From Corynebacterium lujinxingii (GTDB lineage: Bacteria; Actinomycetota; Actinomycetes; Mycobacteriales; Mycobacteriaceae), in the NCBI RefSeq assembly GCF_014490555.1, contig NZ_CP061032.1, positions 2,046,001-2,110,000 on the forward strand: a stretch of DNA of 64,000 nucleotides. The letters run 5' to 3'. Position numbers and translations under genes: made by a program. This document shows, one piece after another, positions 34,101 to 42,186 of the stretch; the first letter of the stretch is position 1; every line of letters begins with the position of its first letter. The notes under the pieces are model-generated. The model was not told the origin of the DNA, did no database searches, and saw only the letters and a program-made list of their open reading frames with translations.

Positions 34101-35273
34101 TTACTCGAAGTCGAATGTTTCCGGCTCGTACTTCGGCGTCGTGGATGTGGGCACCAGCGCCGCCAGCGCCGATTCACGCGACATGCCGCACACCATCAGC
34201 AGATCCACAATCAACGAGCGCGTCTGCGCCAAGATCGCATACGCCGAGAGCACCGCGTTTTCCGGAACGATGTCCATACCGGCGCGCTGCGCGGCCATGC
34301 GCAACTCGTTGACGCAGTCCGGAATCACCTTCGCCTGCGCCACACGCGAGTTCACGTCGTACACCTCGGACAGTTCCAGGCACACGTGCGAGAGCTGGTC
34401 GAGGATCTCCACCTGCGTCTGCGTCGCTTCGTCGTCGTCCTCTACCAACACCTGCGCACGCCGGGCCAGCACACGCGAGGTGCGCACCGCGTTATCCACC
34501 GGCGGAATCACACGCGCCAGGGAGTTGATGTAGCGGCGCGTACCCCACAGAAAAGGCGAGACGCGGCTGGCTTCCTCACCAGACTTGATGGCGGCCGCGA
34601 GGTCGTCGATACCCGTCTGCGTACCGCGGATCATGTCCAACGCCTCATGAATCACCTGCGGGTCCTTATTCTGGATACCGGTGGCCACGTCGTCGAGTAC
34701 CGAACTGACAATGCCCATCACCTTGGACACCTCCGCGCGTGCCGACGACATCGGCGCCTGCGGAATCAACGCAATCGTCGCCATCGCCACCAGACAGCCG
34801 ATGACGGCGTCGACGGTGCGGTCAATGCCCGTGACCTCCGCCCCCGGCGGCATGATCGTCGCAATCAGAATGGCACCGATGGCGGCCTGGTTGTTCACCA
34901 GGATCGAACTGGAGAAGAACGAGGCGATAAGCAGTGATCCGGCGACGATGACCGCGATCTGCCAGCCGCCGTCGCCAAGCCTGTAGAAGATGAGATCGCC
35001 CACCAGCACGCCGAGCACACAGCCCAGCGCCATGTCCACCGACTTGGACACGCGGTCGCCGCCGGACATCCCAATGATGATGACCACACTGATCGGCGCG
35101 AAGAACGGCCGCGGGTGTCCGGCGACGTCGCGGGCTAAGAAGTACGCAAACCCGGCAGCGAGGCCGATCTGCAGGATCGGCAGCAGGCGCTTGCGCACAC
35201 GTTTCAAACGCGACAGGAGCGACTTGTCTACCAACTGGAGCCGCTCGCGCGTGCTCATCCTCTGCTTCGCCAT
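34101..35273 (-). CDS. FUSC family membrane protein
   Basis: 390 residues. Six hydrophobic segments within residues ~30-170 (LLPILQIGLAAGFAYFLA, FFAPISVVIIIG, ALGCVLGVLVGDLIF, AVIVAGSLLIASFF, AIGAILIATIMPPG, AVIGCLVAMATIALI) followed by a long soluble helical C-terminal region. This is the half-size FUSC / aromatic-acid exporter-like plan (YeeA/YccS relatives). Substrate unknown. TACACT on the minus strand at 35282-35287 lies 8 bases before the ATG, so the message is probably leaderless. Confidence 0.8.
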   Translation of the reverse strand: MAKQRMSTRERLQLVDKSLLSRLKRVRKRLLPILQIGLAAGFAYFLARDVAGHPRPFFAPISVVIIIGMSGGDRVSKSVDMALGCVLGVLVGDLIFYRLGDGGWQIAVIVAGSLLIASFFSSSILVNNQAAIGAILIATIMPPGAEVTGIDRTVDAVIGCLVAMATIALIPQAPMSSARAEVSKVMGIVSSVLDDVATGIQNKDPQVIHEALDMIRGTQTGIDDLAAAIKSGEEASRVSPFLWGTRRYINSLARVIPPVDNAVRTSRVLARRAQVLVEDDDEATQTQVEILDQLSHVCLELSEVYDVNSRVAQAKVIPDCVNELRMAAQRAGMDIVPENAVLSAYAILAQTRSLIVDLLMVCGMSRESALAALVPTSTTPKYEPETFDFE

Positions 35274-35326
35274 GGTTCAACAGTGTAAACGGCACACCAA
35301 ACCGTCGGGCGGATGCAAAAACAAAA

Positions 35327-35354
35327 AGGCGCAGGCCGAAAACAGCCTGCGCCT
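35327..35354 (-). terminator. Terminator after fba
   Basis: Perfect 10-base arms AGGCGCAGGC / GCCTGCGCCT with an 8-base loop; minus-strand tail TTTTTGTTTTTG. Confidence 0.92.
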
Positions 35355-35374
35355 CACCTATTGGCAGCCGGGGT

Positions 35375-36409
35375 CTACTTGGACACGGTCTTGCCCACGG
35401 AGTGCAGATCCTGGCAGGACTCGATGACGCGCTCGGTCATCGCGGCCTCAGCCTTCTTCAGGTAGGAACGCGGATCGTAGGTCTTCTTGTTGCCCACTTC
35501 ACCGTCGATCTTGAGCACGCCGTCGTAGTTGGAGAACATGTGGGCCGCGACCGGGCGGGTGAACGCGTACTGGGTGTCGGTGTCCACGTTCATCTTGATC
35601 ACGCCGTAGCGCAGCGCCTCTTCGATCTTCTCCTTCTCGGAGCCGGAGCCGCCGTGGAAGACGAAGTCGAACGGCTGGGCGCCCTCATCGAGGCCCAGCT
35701 TGCGGGAGGCGACCTTCTGGCCCATGTCCAGCACCTCCGGGCGCAGCTTCACGTTGCCCGGCTTGTACACGCCGTGGACGTTGCCAAAGGTCGCAGCCAG
35801 CATGTAGCGGCCGTTCTCGCCGGTGCCCAGGGCGTCGACGGTCTTTTCAAAGTCAGCCTCGTTGGTGTACAGGTTCGCGCCGGCCTTCGCCTCGACGCCG
35901 TCCTCTTCACCGCCGACGACGCCGATCTCCACCTCGAGGATGATGTTCGCCGCGTGGGCCTTGGCCAGCAGCTCCTGCGCGATCTCCAGGTTTTCGTCGA
36001 TCGGGACTGCCGAGCCGTCCCACATGTGGGACTGGAACAGCGGCAGCTCGCCGCGGTCCACGCGCTCCTGGGAAATCGCGATCAGCGGGCGGACGTAGTC
36101 GTCCAGGACTTCCTTCTGGCAGTGGTCGGTGTGCAGCGCGATGTTGACGTCGTAGTGCGCCGCGACCTCGTGCGCGAACGCTGCCAGCGCCTTCGCGCCC
36201 GCCACCTTGTTCTTCACCCCCAGGCCGGAACCGAACTCGGCGCCGCCAGTGGAGAACTGGATGATGCCGTCGGACTCGGCCTCCGCAAAACCCTTGATGG
36301 CCGCGTTGATGGTCTCCGACGAGGTGCAGTTGATCGCCGGGAACGCGAAACCGCCCTTCTTGGCGGTGTCCAGCATCTGGTTGTAAACCTCGGGGGTTGC
36401 GATGGGCAT
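35375..36409 (-). CDS. fba: Class II fructose-bisphosphate aldolase
   Basis: 344 residues. Cleaves fructose 1,6-bisphosphate in glycolysis. Class II signatures include ALHTDHCQKE with zinc-binding His, EVEIGVVGGEEDG, and FHGGSGSEKEKIEEA. AGGAGG sits 7 bases before ATG 36409. A longer frame back to 36550 crosses the ribosome site and was rejected. It stands alone between the FUSC gene and the GH76 gene. Confidence 0.97.
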   Translation of the reverse strand: MPIATPEVYNQMLDTAKKGGFAFPAINCTSSETINAAIKGFAEAESDGIIQFSTGGAEFGSGLGVKNKVAGAKALAAFAHEVAAHYDVNIALHTDHCQKEVLDDYVRPLIAISQERVDRGELPLFQSHMWDGSAVPIDENLEIAQELLAKAHAANIILEVEIGVVGGEEDGVEAKAGANLYTNEADFEKTVDALGTGENGRYMLAATFGNVHGVYKPGNVKLRPEVLDMGQKVASRKLGLDEGAQPFDFVFHGGSGSEKEKIEEALRYGVIKMNVDTDTQYAFTRPVAAHMFSNYDGVLKIDGEVGNKKTYDPRSYLKKAEAAMTERVIESCQDLHSVGKTVSK

Positions 36410-36458
36410 GGAAATCCTCCTGCTAACGGGATCAGTTACGCCTCCCAGTATGCCCCTT

Positions 36459-37673
36459 TTACGCGTGTGCTGCAGCCACCTTCGCGGCAGCTTCGAGCAG
36501 CATCCAGCCGGAAAGTTGGACGGAAAGGTCGCGCTCGTCGATACGCACAAGCCCCACGGCCTCGCTTATCGACGACGGCCCCAACCCGTAGTTATGCGGC
36601 AACTTTGCATCCTGCGTCCACTCGGCGGCGAACACGGGCAGGCCGTCGACCTCGAGGCGGTGCGACCACAACGACTCAGCGGACTGCATGACCAGGCGCG
36701 CCGCGATCTTGCGGGTGGCGATGTTCTCCTTGGAATCCTCCGGCAGACGCACCGCAACCTCGGCGAGGTAGCGCGCGAGGATGCCCTTGAACAGGCCGCC
36801 GTCGCCCTCGAGCGACTCCTCCGGCGGGCTGAGCAGCACGCCCTGCGGGGTGGCCATGTCCAGCGCGATCGCCTGGACGATGGCGCGAATGTGGGTGATG
36901 TAGAACATCGACGCGTCGGCGCGCTCGGAGTACTCGAAGGAATCGATGGGTTCGTCGTGGGCGAGGCCGACGTCGCCGCGAAGCGCTAGGGCGATCTCCA
37001 GGCTCGCGCCGAGCACGGTGCCCTGGTTGTAGGTGTAGACCTTGTCCACCACTTCGGGGCCGGACATGCGCATGCGGATGCCATCGGAAAGCAGGCCGTC
37101 CTCGCGCACGAGGGAGTCGAAGATCCAGTCCACAATCTCGCGCGCCTTGTCCAGGCGTCCGGTGCGGGCGAAGACCATGGCGGCGGTGGCGTTCGACGGG
37201 ATGTTGTAAAACGTCTCGCCGGCGCGCCACGGCAGCACCCCAACGACCGGGTCGATGCCGGCGAGCAAGTCGAACTCCAGATCCTGCAGCGCCCGCGGAC
37301 GTTTCACAGTGGTTTTGCCGTTCTCGCGCGGCAGCTGGCTGGCACGATCCCAGGCGAGCGCGAGCCACGCCTTGTCGTCGAAGTACTGGTTGCGCGTGAG
37401 TCTGCCCCGGTTGCGACGCTGCACCGTACGCAGGGTGTTGGCGATGCGGCGACGACGCGTCTTCGTCGCCCGCCGCGCCGTGGCATCCACCTGGCAGTCG
37501 AGGTACTGCGCCTGCCACCAGTAGTGCCAGTGCCAGAAGATCTTGTCCTTCAACCCCGGCGGCCAAGTGACCACGGCCATGTTCGTCTTCGGCATCCACC
37601 AGAGTTTCTGGGCGTGACGTTCAGTGATCGCCGATTCAGCCAAGTCGGCTCGGTGCGCCCAGGTTTCCGGCAC
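36459..37673 (-). CDS. Glycoside hydrolase family 76 protein
   Basis: 404 residues from GTG 37673, AAGGAG placed 6 bases upstream. The paired acidic residues Asp99-Asp100 in QYFDDKAWLALAWDRA match the catalytic DD of GH76 alpha-1,6-mannanases, and the (alpha/alpha)6 pattern continues with YNQGTVLGASLEIALAL. No signal peptide is present and the N-terminus is rich in Trp, so the enzyme appears cytoplasmic, unlike fungal and Bacteroides GH76. It may act on mannan-type precursors of lipomannan. A copy of the 13-mer lies near the 3' end. Confidence 0.8.
   Translation of the reverse strand: MPETWAHRADLAESAITERHAQKLWWMPKTNMAVVTWPPGLKDKIFWHWHYWWQAQYLDCQVDATARRATKTRRRRIANTLRTVQRRNRGRLTRNQYFDDKAWLALAWDRASQLPRENGKTTVKRPRALQDLEFDLLAGIDPVVGVLPWRAGETFYNIPSNATAAMVFARTGRLDKAREIVDWIFDSLVREDGLLSDGIRMRMSGPEVVDKVYTYNQGTVLGASLEIALALRGDVGLAHDEPIDSFEYSERADASMFYITHIRAIVQAIALDMATPQGVLLSPPEESLEGDGGLFKGILARYLAEVAVRLPEDSKENIATRKIAARLVMQSAESLWSHRLEVDGLPVFAAEWTQDAKLPHNYGLGPSSISEAVGLVRIDERDLSVQLSGWMLLEAAAKVAAAHA
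36564..36576 (+). repeat. Dispersed 13-mer GCTTATCGACGAC, copy 7
   Basis: Exact copy on the non-coding strand of the GH76 gene; the coding strand reads Pro-Ser-Ser-Ile-Ser, a third reading frame. Confidence 0.9.
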
Positions 37674-37762
37674 GGATGTCTCCTTTTGTGTTGTTGCTTC
37701 CTACTTATATTGCCAGAGCACCCGGATGTGTTTCACCGGGTTTCGCTGGGTTTTACTGGGAT

Positions 37763-38419
37763 TTACCAAGCCTGCGACAGGTCCGCGTGCTGGCGGATCC
37801 AAGCGTGCATCGCGATACCGGCGGCCACGCCCGCGTTGATCGAACGGGTCGAGCCGAACTGCGCGATCGAGCAGGTCATCACCGCCGCCTGCTGCGCGGC
37901 CTCGGTCACGCCGGGCCCTTCCTGCCCGAACAGCAGGACGCAGTCGCGCGGCAGCTCGGCGGTTTCCAGGGGCACGGATCCGGGGGTGTTGTCGATGGCG
38001 ACGACCGCAAGACCGTTGTCCTCCGCCCACGCGATCAGGTCCGCCATCGACTCGTGGTGGCGGATGTGCTGGTAGCGGTCCGTAACCATCGCGCCGCGCC
38101 GGTTCCAGCGCTTGCGGCCGACGATGTGCACCTCCTTGGCCAAAAAGGCGTTGGCGGTGCGCACGACGGTGCCGATGTTCATATCGTTTTCAAAGTTCTC
38201 GATCGCCACATGAAACGGGTGCCGGCGCGTGTCCAGGTCCGCCACCACGGCGTCGAGCGACCAGTAGCGGTACTCGTCGACAACGTTTCGCGTGTCGCCG
38301 TGTTCCAGGTACTCCGGGTCGAGGCGCGGGTCGTCGGGCCACGCGCCTTCCCAGGGGCCGACGCCGTGGCGGCCCTCCATCCACTCGGTCGGGCCCTTCG
38401 CAGGTTCCAACTCAGGCAA
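37763..38419 (-). CDS. SpoU/TrmH family RNA 2'-O-methyltransferase
   Basis: About 218 residues. SPOUT motifs are clear: IENFENDMNIGTVVRTANAF (motif 1), LLFGQEGPGVT (motif 2) and GSTRSINAGVAAGIAMHAWI (motif 3), which form the SAM-binding trefoil knot. Target RNA unknown. No ATG or GTG lies at the proper place; TTG 38419, overlapping the pyrE stop, fits the conserved GPTEWMEGRHGVGPW segment near the N-terminus best, with ATG 38374 as the alternative. Longer readings upstream run through pyrE. Confidence 0.82.
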   Translation of the reverse strand: MPELEPAKGPTEWMEGRHGVGPWEGAWPDDPRLDPEYLEHGDTRNVVDEYRYWSLDAVVADLDTRRHPFHVAIENFENDMNIGTVVRTANAFLAKEVHIVGRKRWNRRGAMVTDRYQHIRHHESMADLIAWAEDNGLAVVAIDNTPGSVPLETAELPRDCVLLFGQEGPGVTEAAQQAAVMTCSIAQFGSTRSINAGVAAGIAMHAWIRQHADLSQAW

Positions 38420-38942
38420 GCCCGAGGTCCTCCAGGCCGAGGAGGTAGCGGTACTCCAGGCCGGCGTCGCGAAGCACCTGGTCCGCACCGGTCGCGCGGT
38501 CCACCACGGTGGCAACGGCGACTACCTCGGCGCCCTCTTCGCGGCACGCCTCCACAGCAGTCAGCGGCGAGTTGCCGGTCGTGGTGGTGTCCTCCACGAC
38601 CAGCACGCGCTTGCCCTTGATCGACGGGCCTTCGATGCGGCGCTGCATACCGTGCTTCTTCGCCTCCTTGCGCACCACGAACGCGTCGATCGGGCGCCCC
38701 TCGGCGTGCATCACGGCGGTGGCCACCGGGTCCGCACCCAGGGTCAGGCCGCCGACGGCGTCGAACTCCAGATCGTCGGTCAGTTCGCGCAGCAGCTTGC
38801 CGATCAGCGGGCTCGCCTCGTGGTGCAGCGTCGCGCGACGCAAATCCACGTAGTAGTCGGCCTCCTTGCCGGAGGACAGCGTCACCTTCCCGTGCACCAC
38901 GGCAAGTTCTTTGACCAGTTCAGCGAGTTGTTCCTTCATCAT
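38412..38942 (-). CDS. pyrE: Orotate phosphoribosyltransferase
   Basis: 176 residues. Transfers phosphoribose from PRPP to orotate in pyrimidine synthesis. The PRPP loop VLVVEDTTTTG is at 113-123 and the catalytic segment VRKEAKKHG at 90-98. GGAGGAG precedes a double ATG (38942 and 38939), and the first ATG overlaps the preceding gene's TGA. The order trmH-pyrE-membrane protein is the same as M. tuberculosis Rv0380c-Rv0383c as I recall it. Confidence 0.95.
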   Translation of the reverse strand: MMKEQLAELVKELAVVHGKVTLSSGKEADYYVDLRRATLHHEASPLIGKLLRELTDDLEFDAVGGLTLGADPVATAVMHAEGRPIDAFVVRKEAKKHGMQRRIEGPSIKGKRVLVVEDTTTTGNSPLTAVEACREEGAEVVAVATVVDRATGADQVLRDAGLEYRYLLGLEDLGLA

Positions 38943-39805
38943 TTCTCCTCCGAATCAAATATCGACGACGGCCCCTGCACCCGCCGCACCCGCGTCAAGT
39001 CCGTGACGTTGTGGGCGTCGCCGGCGATGGCGGTCACGTCGTCGTCGCCAAGATCGCGCTCCTCCACCTCGCCGCGCTCCCCGCCAGTGGTGCGGGTCGG
39101 CAGCTCCACCGGGTCGTCGGGTCGGGCACTTCGCTTCTCGACAACCCCCTCACCCACAACATCCACCACCTGCAGTGGCGCCGCCTCGCGTGGGGGCAGA
39201 GTGCGTGCGGCGTCGGCAAGCAATGCGAGCGGTGCGAGTGCCGCGTCCCAGTCCTCGGCGGCGGCATCGGGTGCGAACTCGCCGATCACCCACGCGCCTT
39301 CGAACCACACGGCGGACACGGATTTCGGCAGGGTGGCAAGGGCGGTGCGCACGCGTTCGTCGATAAGCCTGCGCGCGGGACCGGCACTCGTGGCGTGCAC
39401 GGTGAACCCACCTTCACCGGCTACCTCGAGCAGGTCGTCATCGCGCTGCGCGGGCGCGAACCCGTTGCGGCGCATATCGACCACGACGTCGGCCTCCCGG
39501 CCCGTCGGCACCGCGAGCACCGTCACCCCACCGAGGTCAGCGAGGTGCACATCGTGGCCATACGCCGATCCGGAGACAACCTCGCGCGCCGTCGCACCCC
39601 GTGAAGCCGCGCCACGCGTCCACTCCCCCGCCAACAGGTCATCCACCTTGGCAAACGTGAACCCGTGCTCGCGTGCCCACGCCCGGCGCGGGCTGCGCTG
39701 GCGGGCATCGGCGATAAACAGCGCCACACCGGCGGCCAGCGCCGCAAACGCGAGGACTAAAAGGAGAGCAACCATCGGCGACGATGTTACCGCGCCCGCC
39801 GACAC
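38939..39805 (-). CDS. Conserved single-pass membrane protein (Rv0383c-like)
   Basis: 288 residues from GTG 39805, which overlaps the sseA stop as TAGTG; ATG 39775 is an alternative. One N-terminal helix (MVALLLVLAFAALAAGVALFI) followed by a soluble domain with HGFTFAKVDDLLAGEWTRG and VRTALATLPKSVSAVWFEGAWVIGEF, then an acidic tail. Related proteins lie next to pyrE in mycobacteria. No function known. Tight overlaps on both sides indicate an sseA-to-trmH operon. Confidence 0.65.
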   Translation of the reverse strand: MSAGAVTSSPMVALLLVLAFAALAAGVALFIADARQRSPRRAWAREHGFTFAKVDDLLAGEWTRGAASRGATAREVVSGSAYGHDVHLADLGGVTVLAVPTGREADVVVDMRRNGFAPAQRDDDLLEVAGEGGFTVHATSAGPARRLIDERVRTALATLPKSVSAVWFEGAWVIGEFAPDAAAEDWDAALAPLALLADAARTLPPREAAPLQVVDVVGEGVVEKRSARPDDPVELPTRTTGGERGEVEERDLGDDDVTAIAGDAHNVTDLTRVRRVQGPSSIFDSEEK

Positions 39806-40650
39806 TAAACGTTCGCGGCCACCCGGTTATCCCGGTTCGCACTCCACTGCGACCAGCCGCCCACGTAGTGCGTGAGCACCGGCAGGCCGGCGTGTTCCAT
39901 CGCGGCGAGCAGCAGCGCCGAGTGGTTGCCGGAACCGGAGTAGACGATGACATCCGCCGGGTTCGTGTTCTGTGTGATGCCGTGCTCCGCCAGAGTCGCG
40001 CGGATGTGGTCGGTGTCTTTGACGGTGCGGGTGGTGTCGTCGAAAAGCATGCTCACCGGTAGGTTCACCGCACCCGGGATGTGACCCGCACGCAGGTCTA
40101 GGATCTCCCGGCGGCCGTCGAAGCGGCGCTGATCGCGCGTGTCCAGGAGGCTGCCGTTAAACGCGCGCACGTCTTCCATCGTGGCCGTCGGCAGCGAGTT
40201 TGCGTTCAACGCCTCCGGCTCGCGCGGGACGACGATGCCGCCGGGTCCGGCGATCGTTTTGAAGCCACCGCGGTGCCATGCGGCGTACCCGCCGTCGACA
40301 ATGTGCACATTGTCCACGCCCGCCCAACGCAGCACCCACCAAGCGCGCGCCGCGAACAGACCCGAGCCGCCGTCGTAGATGTAGACCGGCTTGCCGTCCT
40401 CGATCCCCCAATTCGCCACCGCCTTAGCGACGACATCCAGCGACGGCAAGGGGTTACGCCCCACCTGCCGACCCGGCATGCTCGCCAGCTGCGACGACGG
40501 GTTGCAAAACAGCGCCGTCGGCACATGCTCGGACTGGAACTTCGACCAGGCCTTGCCTTCCTGCGCGTCCCACAACGCGGCGATTACGGTCTGCTTCTGG
40601 CCGGTCTGGACACGCTCGTTGAGTTCAGCTGCGGAGACAAAGACGCTCAT
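39805..40650 (-). CDS. Rhodanese-like (SseA-type) protein lacking the catalytic cysteine
   Basis: 281 residues, two rhodanese domains (about 1-135 and 155-280) as in thiosulfate / 3-mercaptopyruvate sulfurtransferases. In active enzymes the second domain has Cys-Gly-Ser-Gly at the loop; here it reads VIVYSGSGNHSA with Ser238 in the Cys position. The only cysteine, Cys49, is in the first domain, far from the loop. Sulfur transfer by the usual persulfide is therefore unlikely. ATG 40650 lies 7 bases after a minus-strand TACACT, so it is probably leaderless. Confidence 0.85.
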   Translation of the reverse strand: MSVFVSAAELNERVQTGQKQTVIAALWDAQEGKAWSKFQSEHVPTALFCNPSSQLASMPGRQVGRNPLPSLDVVAKAVANWGIEDGKPVYIYDGGSGLFAARAWWVLRWAGVDNVHIVDGGYAAWHRGGFKTIAGPGGIVVPREPEALNANSLPTATMEDVRAFNGSLLDTRDQRRFDGRREILDLRAGHIPGAVNLPVSMLFDDTTRTVKDTDHIRATLAEHGITQNTNPADVIVYSGSGNHSALLLAAMEHAGLPVLTHYVGGWSQWSANRDNRVAANV

Positions 40651-40671
40651 GGGCGCCAGTGTAACGGGTGT

Positions 40672-41085
40672 CTACGCCATGTACCCGGGAGCGAGCTGGA
40701 TAGCGCCCTGTTCAGCCAGGCCGCCCAGCCACTCCGTGATCCCCTCGCGCGGGCAGTCTGCACCGATGCTGGCGGCGAGCATCCCACCCGGGCCCAACTC
40801 CACCCGGCACCCGAACGCGAGCAGGGTCTCCGCGATTTCCCGCGGGTTCTCATCCTCCGGCAGCACGCGCACCGTCGACGCGCCGCCGCGCACCACCACC
40901 TTGTCAACGTGGAACGCGCCGCCGACCTTCACGCACTGCACAATGTCGCCCAGCGCGAGCGTCGTATCGACGAACGGCACACTCGCCACCACAAAATGAT
41001 CCCGCCCGATCTGCTGCGCCTGGAGCTGCTCGCTTTCCACGCCGGGGATAACGACGCGGGTGAGAATCGTCGTGGTTGCTTGCAT
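40672..41085 (-). CDS. DUF4265 family protein
   Basis: 137 residues with VESEQLQAQQIGRDHFVVASVPF, LALGDIVQCVKV and a STVRVLPEDE segment. This pattern is shared with DUF4265 proteins, some of which are partners in small toxin or immunity loci, but no role is proven. TACACT on the minus strand (41093-41098) then 7 bases then ATG gives a leaderless start. The stop lies 21 bases before sseA. Confidence 0.6.
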   Translation of the reverse strand: MQATTTILTRVVIPGVESEQLQAQQIGRDHFVVASVPFVDTTLALGDIVQCVKVGGAFHVDKVVVRGGASTVRVLPEDENPREIAETLLAFGCRVELGPGGMLAASIGADCPREGITEWLGGLAEQGAIQLAPGYMA

Positions 41086-41160
41086 GGATGGCAGTGTATC
41101 GCGCCGGCGCAAACCGGCTGGTGTGTTTGGTAGGTTGCTGCTCTCCGACTTCATTCGTAG

Positions 41161-41248
41161 ATGTGAGGGGCAGGATGTGAGGGGTTCGCCAACGCCCGGA
41201 AGCACCCGAAACAATGACGGCGAACCCCTCACATCCTTCCCCTCACAT
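41161..41248. repeat. Long inverted repeat with 30-base arms
   Basis: Arms 41161-41190 and 41219-41248 differ at one position; each arm itself repeats ATGTGAGGGG-x-AGGATGTGAGGGG. Loop 28 bases. It lies in the 267-base divergent gap between the DUF4265 gene and panB. Nothing else is seen in that gap except the panB promoter (TAGGCT at 41341-41346). Confidence 0.88.
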
Positions 41249-41352
41249 TTGGTTTGGTTTTTGGCCGGGACTGCGGACACAAGCACCCTGGGGTAAGCAT
41301 CTAGCCGCCAAAAACGGCGAGAGCCTATGAACACAACGGCTAGGCTGCATAC

Positions 41353-42171
41353 GTGTCTGGTTATCTCACTCCGAAGAAGAAGGTCTGGGTTGCAGATCTC
41401 GTCGCTAAGAAAGCGCACGGGGAGAAGTGGGCGATGCTCACGGCGTACGACTACGCCACGGCGCGCACTTTCGCTGCTGCTGGCATCGAATGCCTGTTAG
41501 TTGGCGACTCCGCCGCGAACGTCGTCTACGGATACGAAACCACCAACCACATTTCGCTCGACGAGATGGCCTACCTCGGCGCCGCCGTCGTGCGCGGGGC
41601 CGGCAACGCGCTGGTGGTCATCGACCTGCCGTTTGGCACCTACGAAGCGAGCGACGAACAGTGCGTTCGCACCGCCACTGAACTCGTCCGACGCACCGGC
41701 GCGAACATGGTCAAGTTGGAAGGTGGCTCGCGCATCGCTCCCCGTATCCGCGCACTGAAGCAGGCCGGGCTCGCCGTCTGCGCCCACGTCGGATTCACCC
41801 CGCAGTCAGTGGACAACCTCAGCGGATTCAAAGTCCAGGGCCGCGACGACAGCGCCGACCAACTGCGGGCGGACACCGAAGCGGTAACGGAAGCCGGCGC
41901 CGACATGGCGGTGTTCGAAATGGTCCCGGCAGATCTCGCCACGGAGCTCACCGCGGCGTGCCCGGCCCCCGTCATCGGGATCGGCGCCGGGGCCGGGACC
42001 GACGCCCAAGTGCTGGTGTGGCACGACATGGCAGACTTTCCCGCAGGCGACCACCGGGCACGGTTTGTGCAGCGCTTCGGCTCAATCGGCGCCGACCTCG
42101 CAGCGGCCGCGGCGGACTACAAACGCGCCGTGCACACCGGACAGTTCCCGGCACCGGAGCACACCTTCTAA
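41353..42171 (+). CDS. panB: 3-methyl-2-oxobutanoate hydroxymethyltransferase
   Basis: 272 residues from GTG 41353. First pantothenate-specific step: adds a hydroxymethyl group to 2-oxoisovalerate. MLTAYDYATARTFAAAGIECLLVGDS, the metal-binding LVGDSAANVVYGY, VKLEGG and GIGAGAGTDAQVLVWHD are family signatures. The start is about 6 bases after TAGGCT, hence leaderless. It converges on panC with 15 bases between stops, in contrast to the panBC operon of C. glutamicum. Confidence 0.95.
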   Translation: MSGYLTPKKKVWVADLVAKKAHGEKWAMLTAYDYATARTFAAAGIECLLVGDSAANVVYGYETTNHISLDEMAYLGAAVVRGAGNALVVIDLPFGTYEASDEQCVRTATELVRRTGANMVKLEGGSRIAPRIRALKQAGLAVCAHVGFTPQSVDNLSGFKVQGRDDSADQLRADTEAVTEAGADMAVFEMVPADLATELTAACPAPVIGIGAGAGTDAQVLVWHDMADFPAGDHRARFVQRFGSIGADLAAAAADYKRAVHTGQFPAPEHTF

Positions 42172-42186
42172 CCGGACCGGCGCGGG

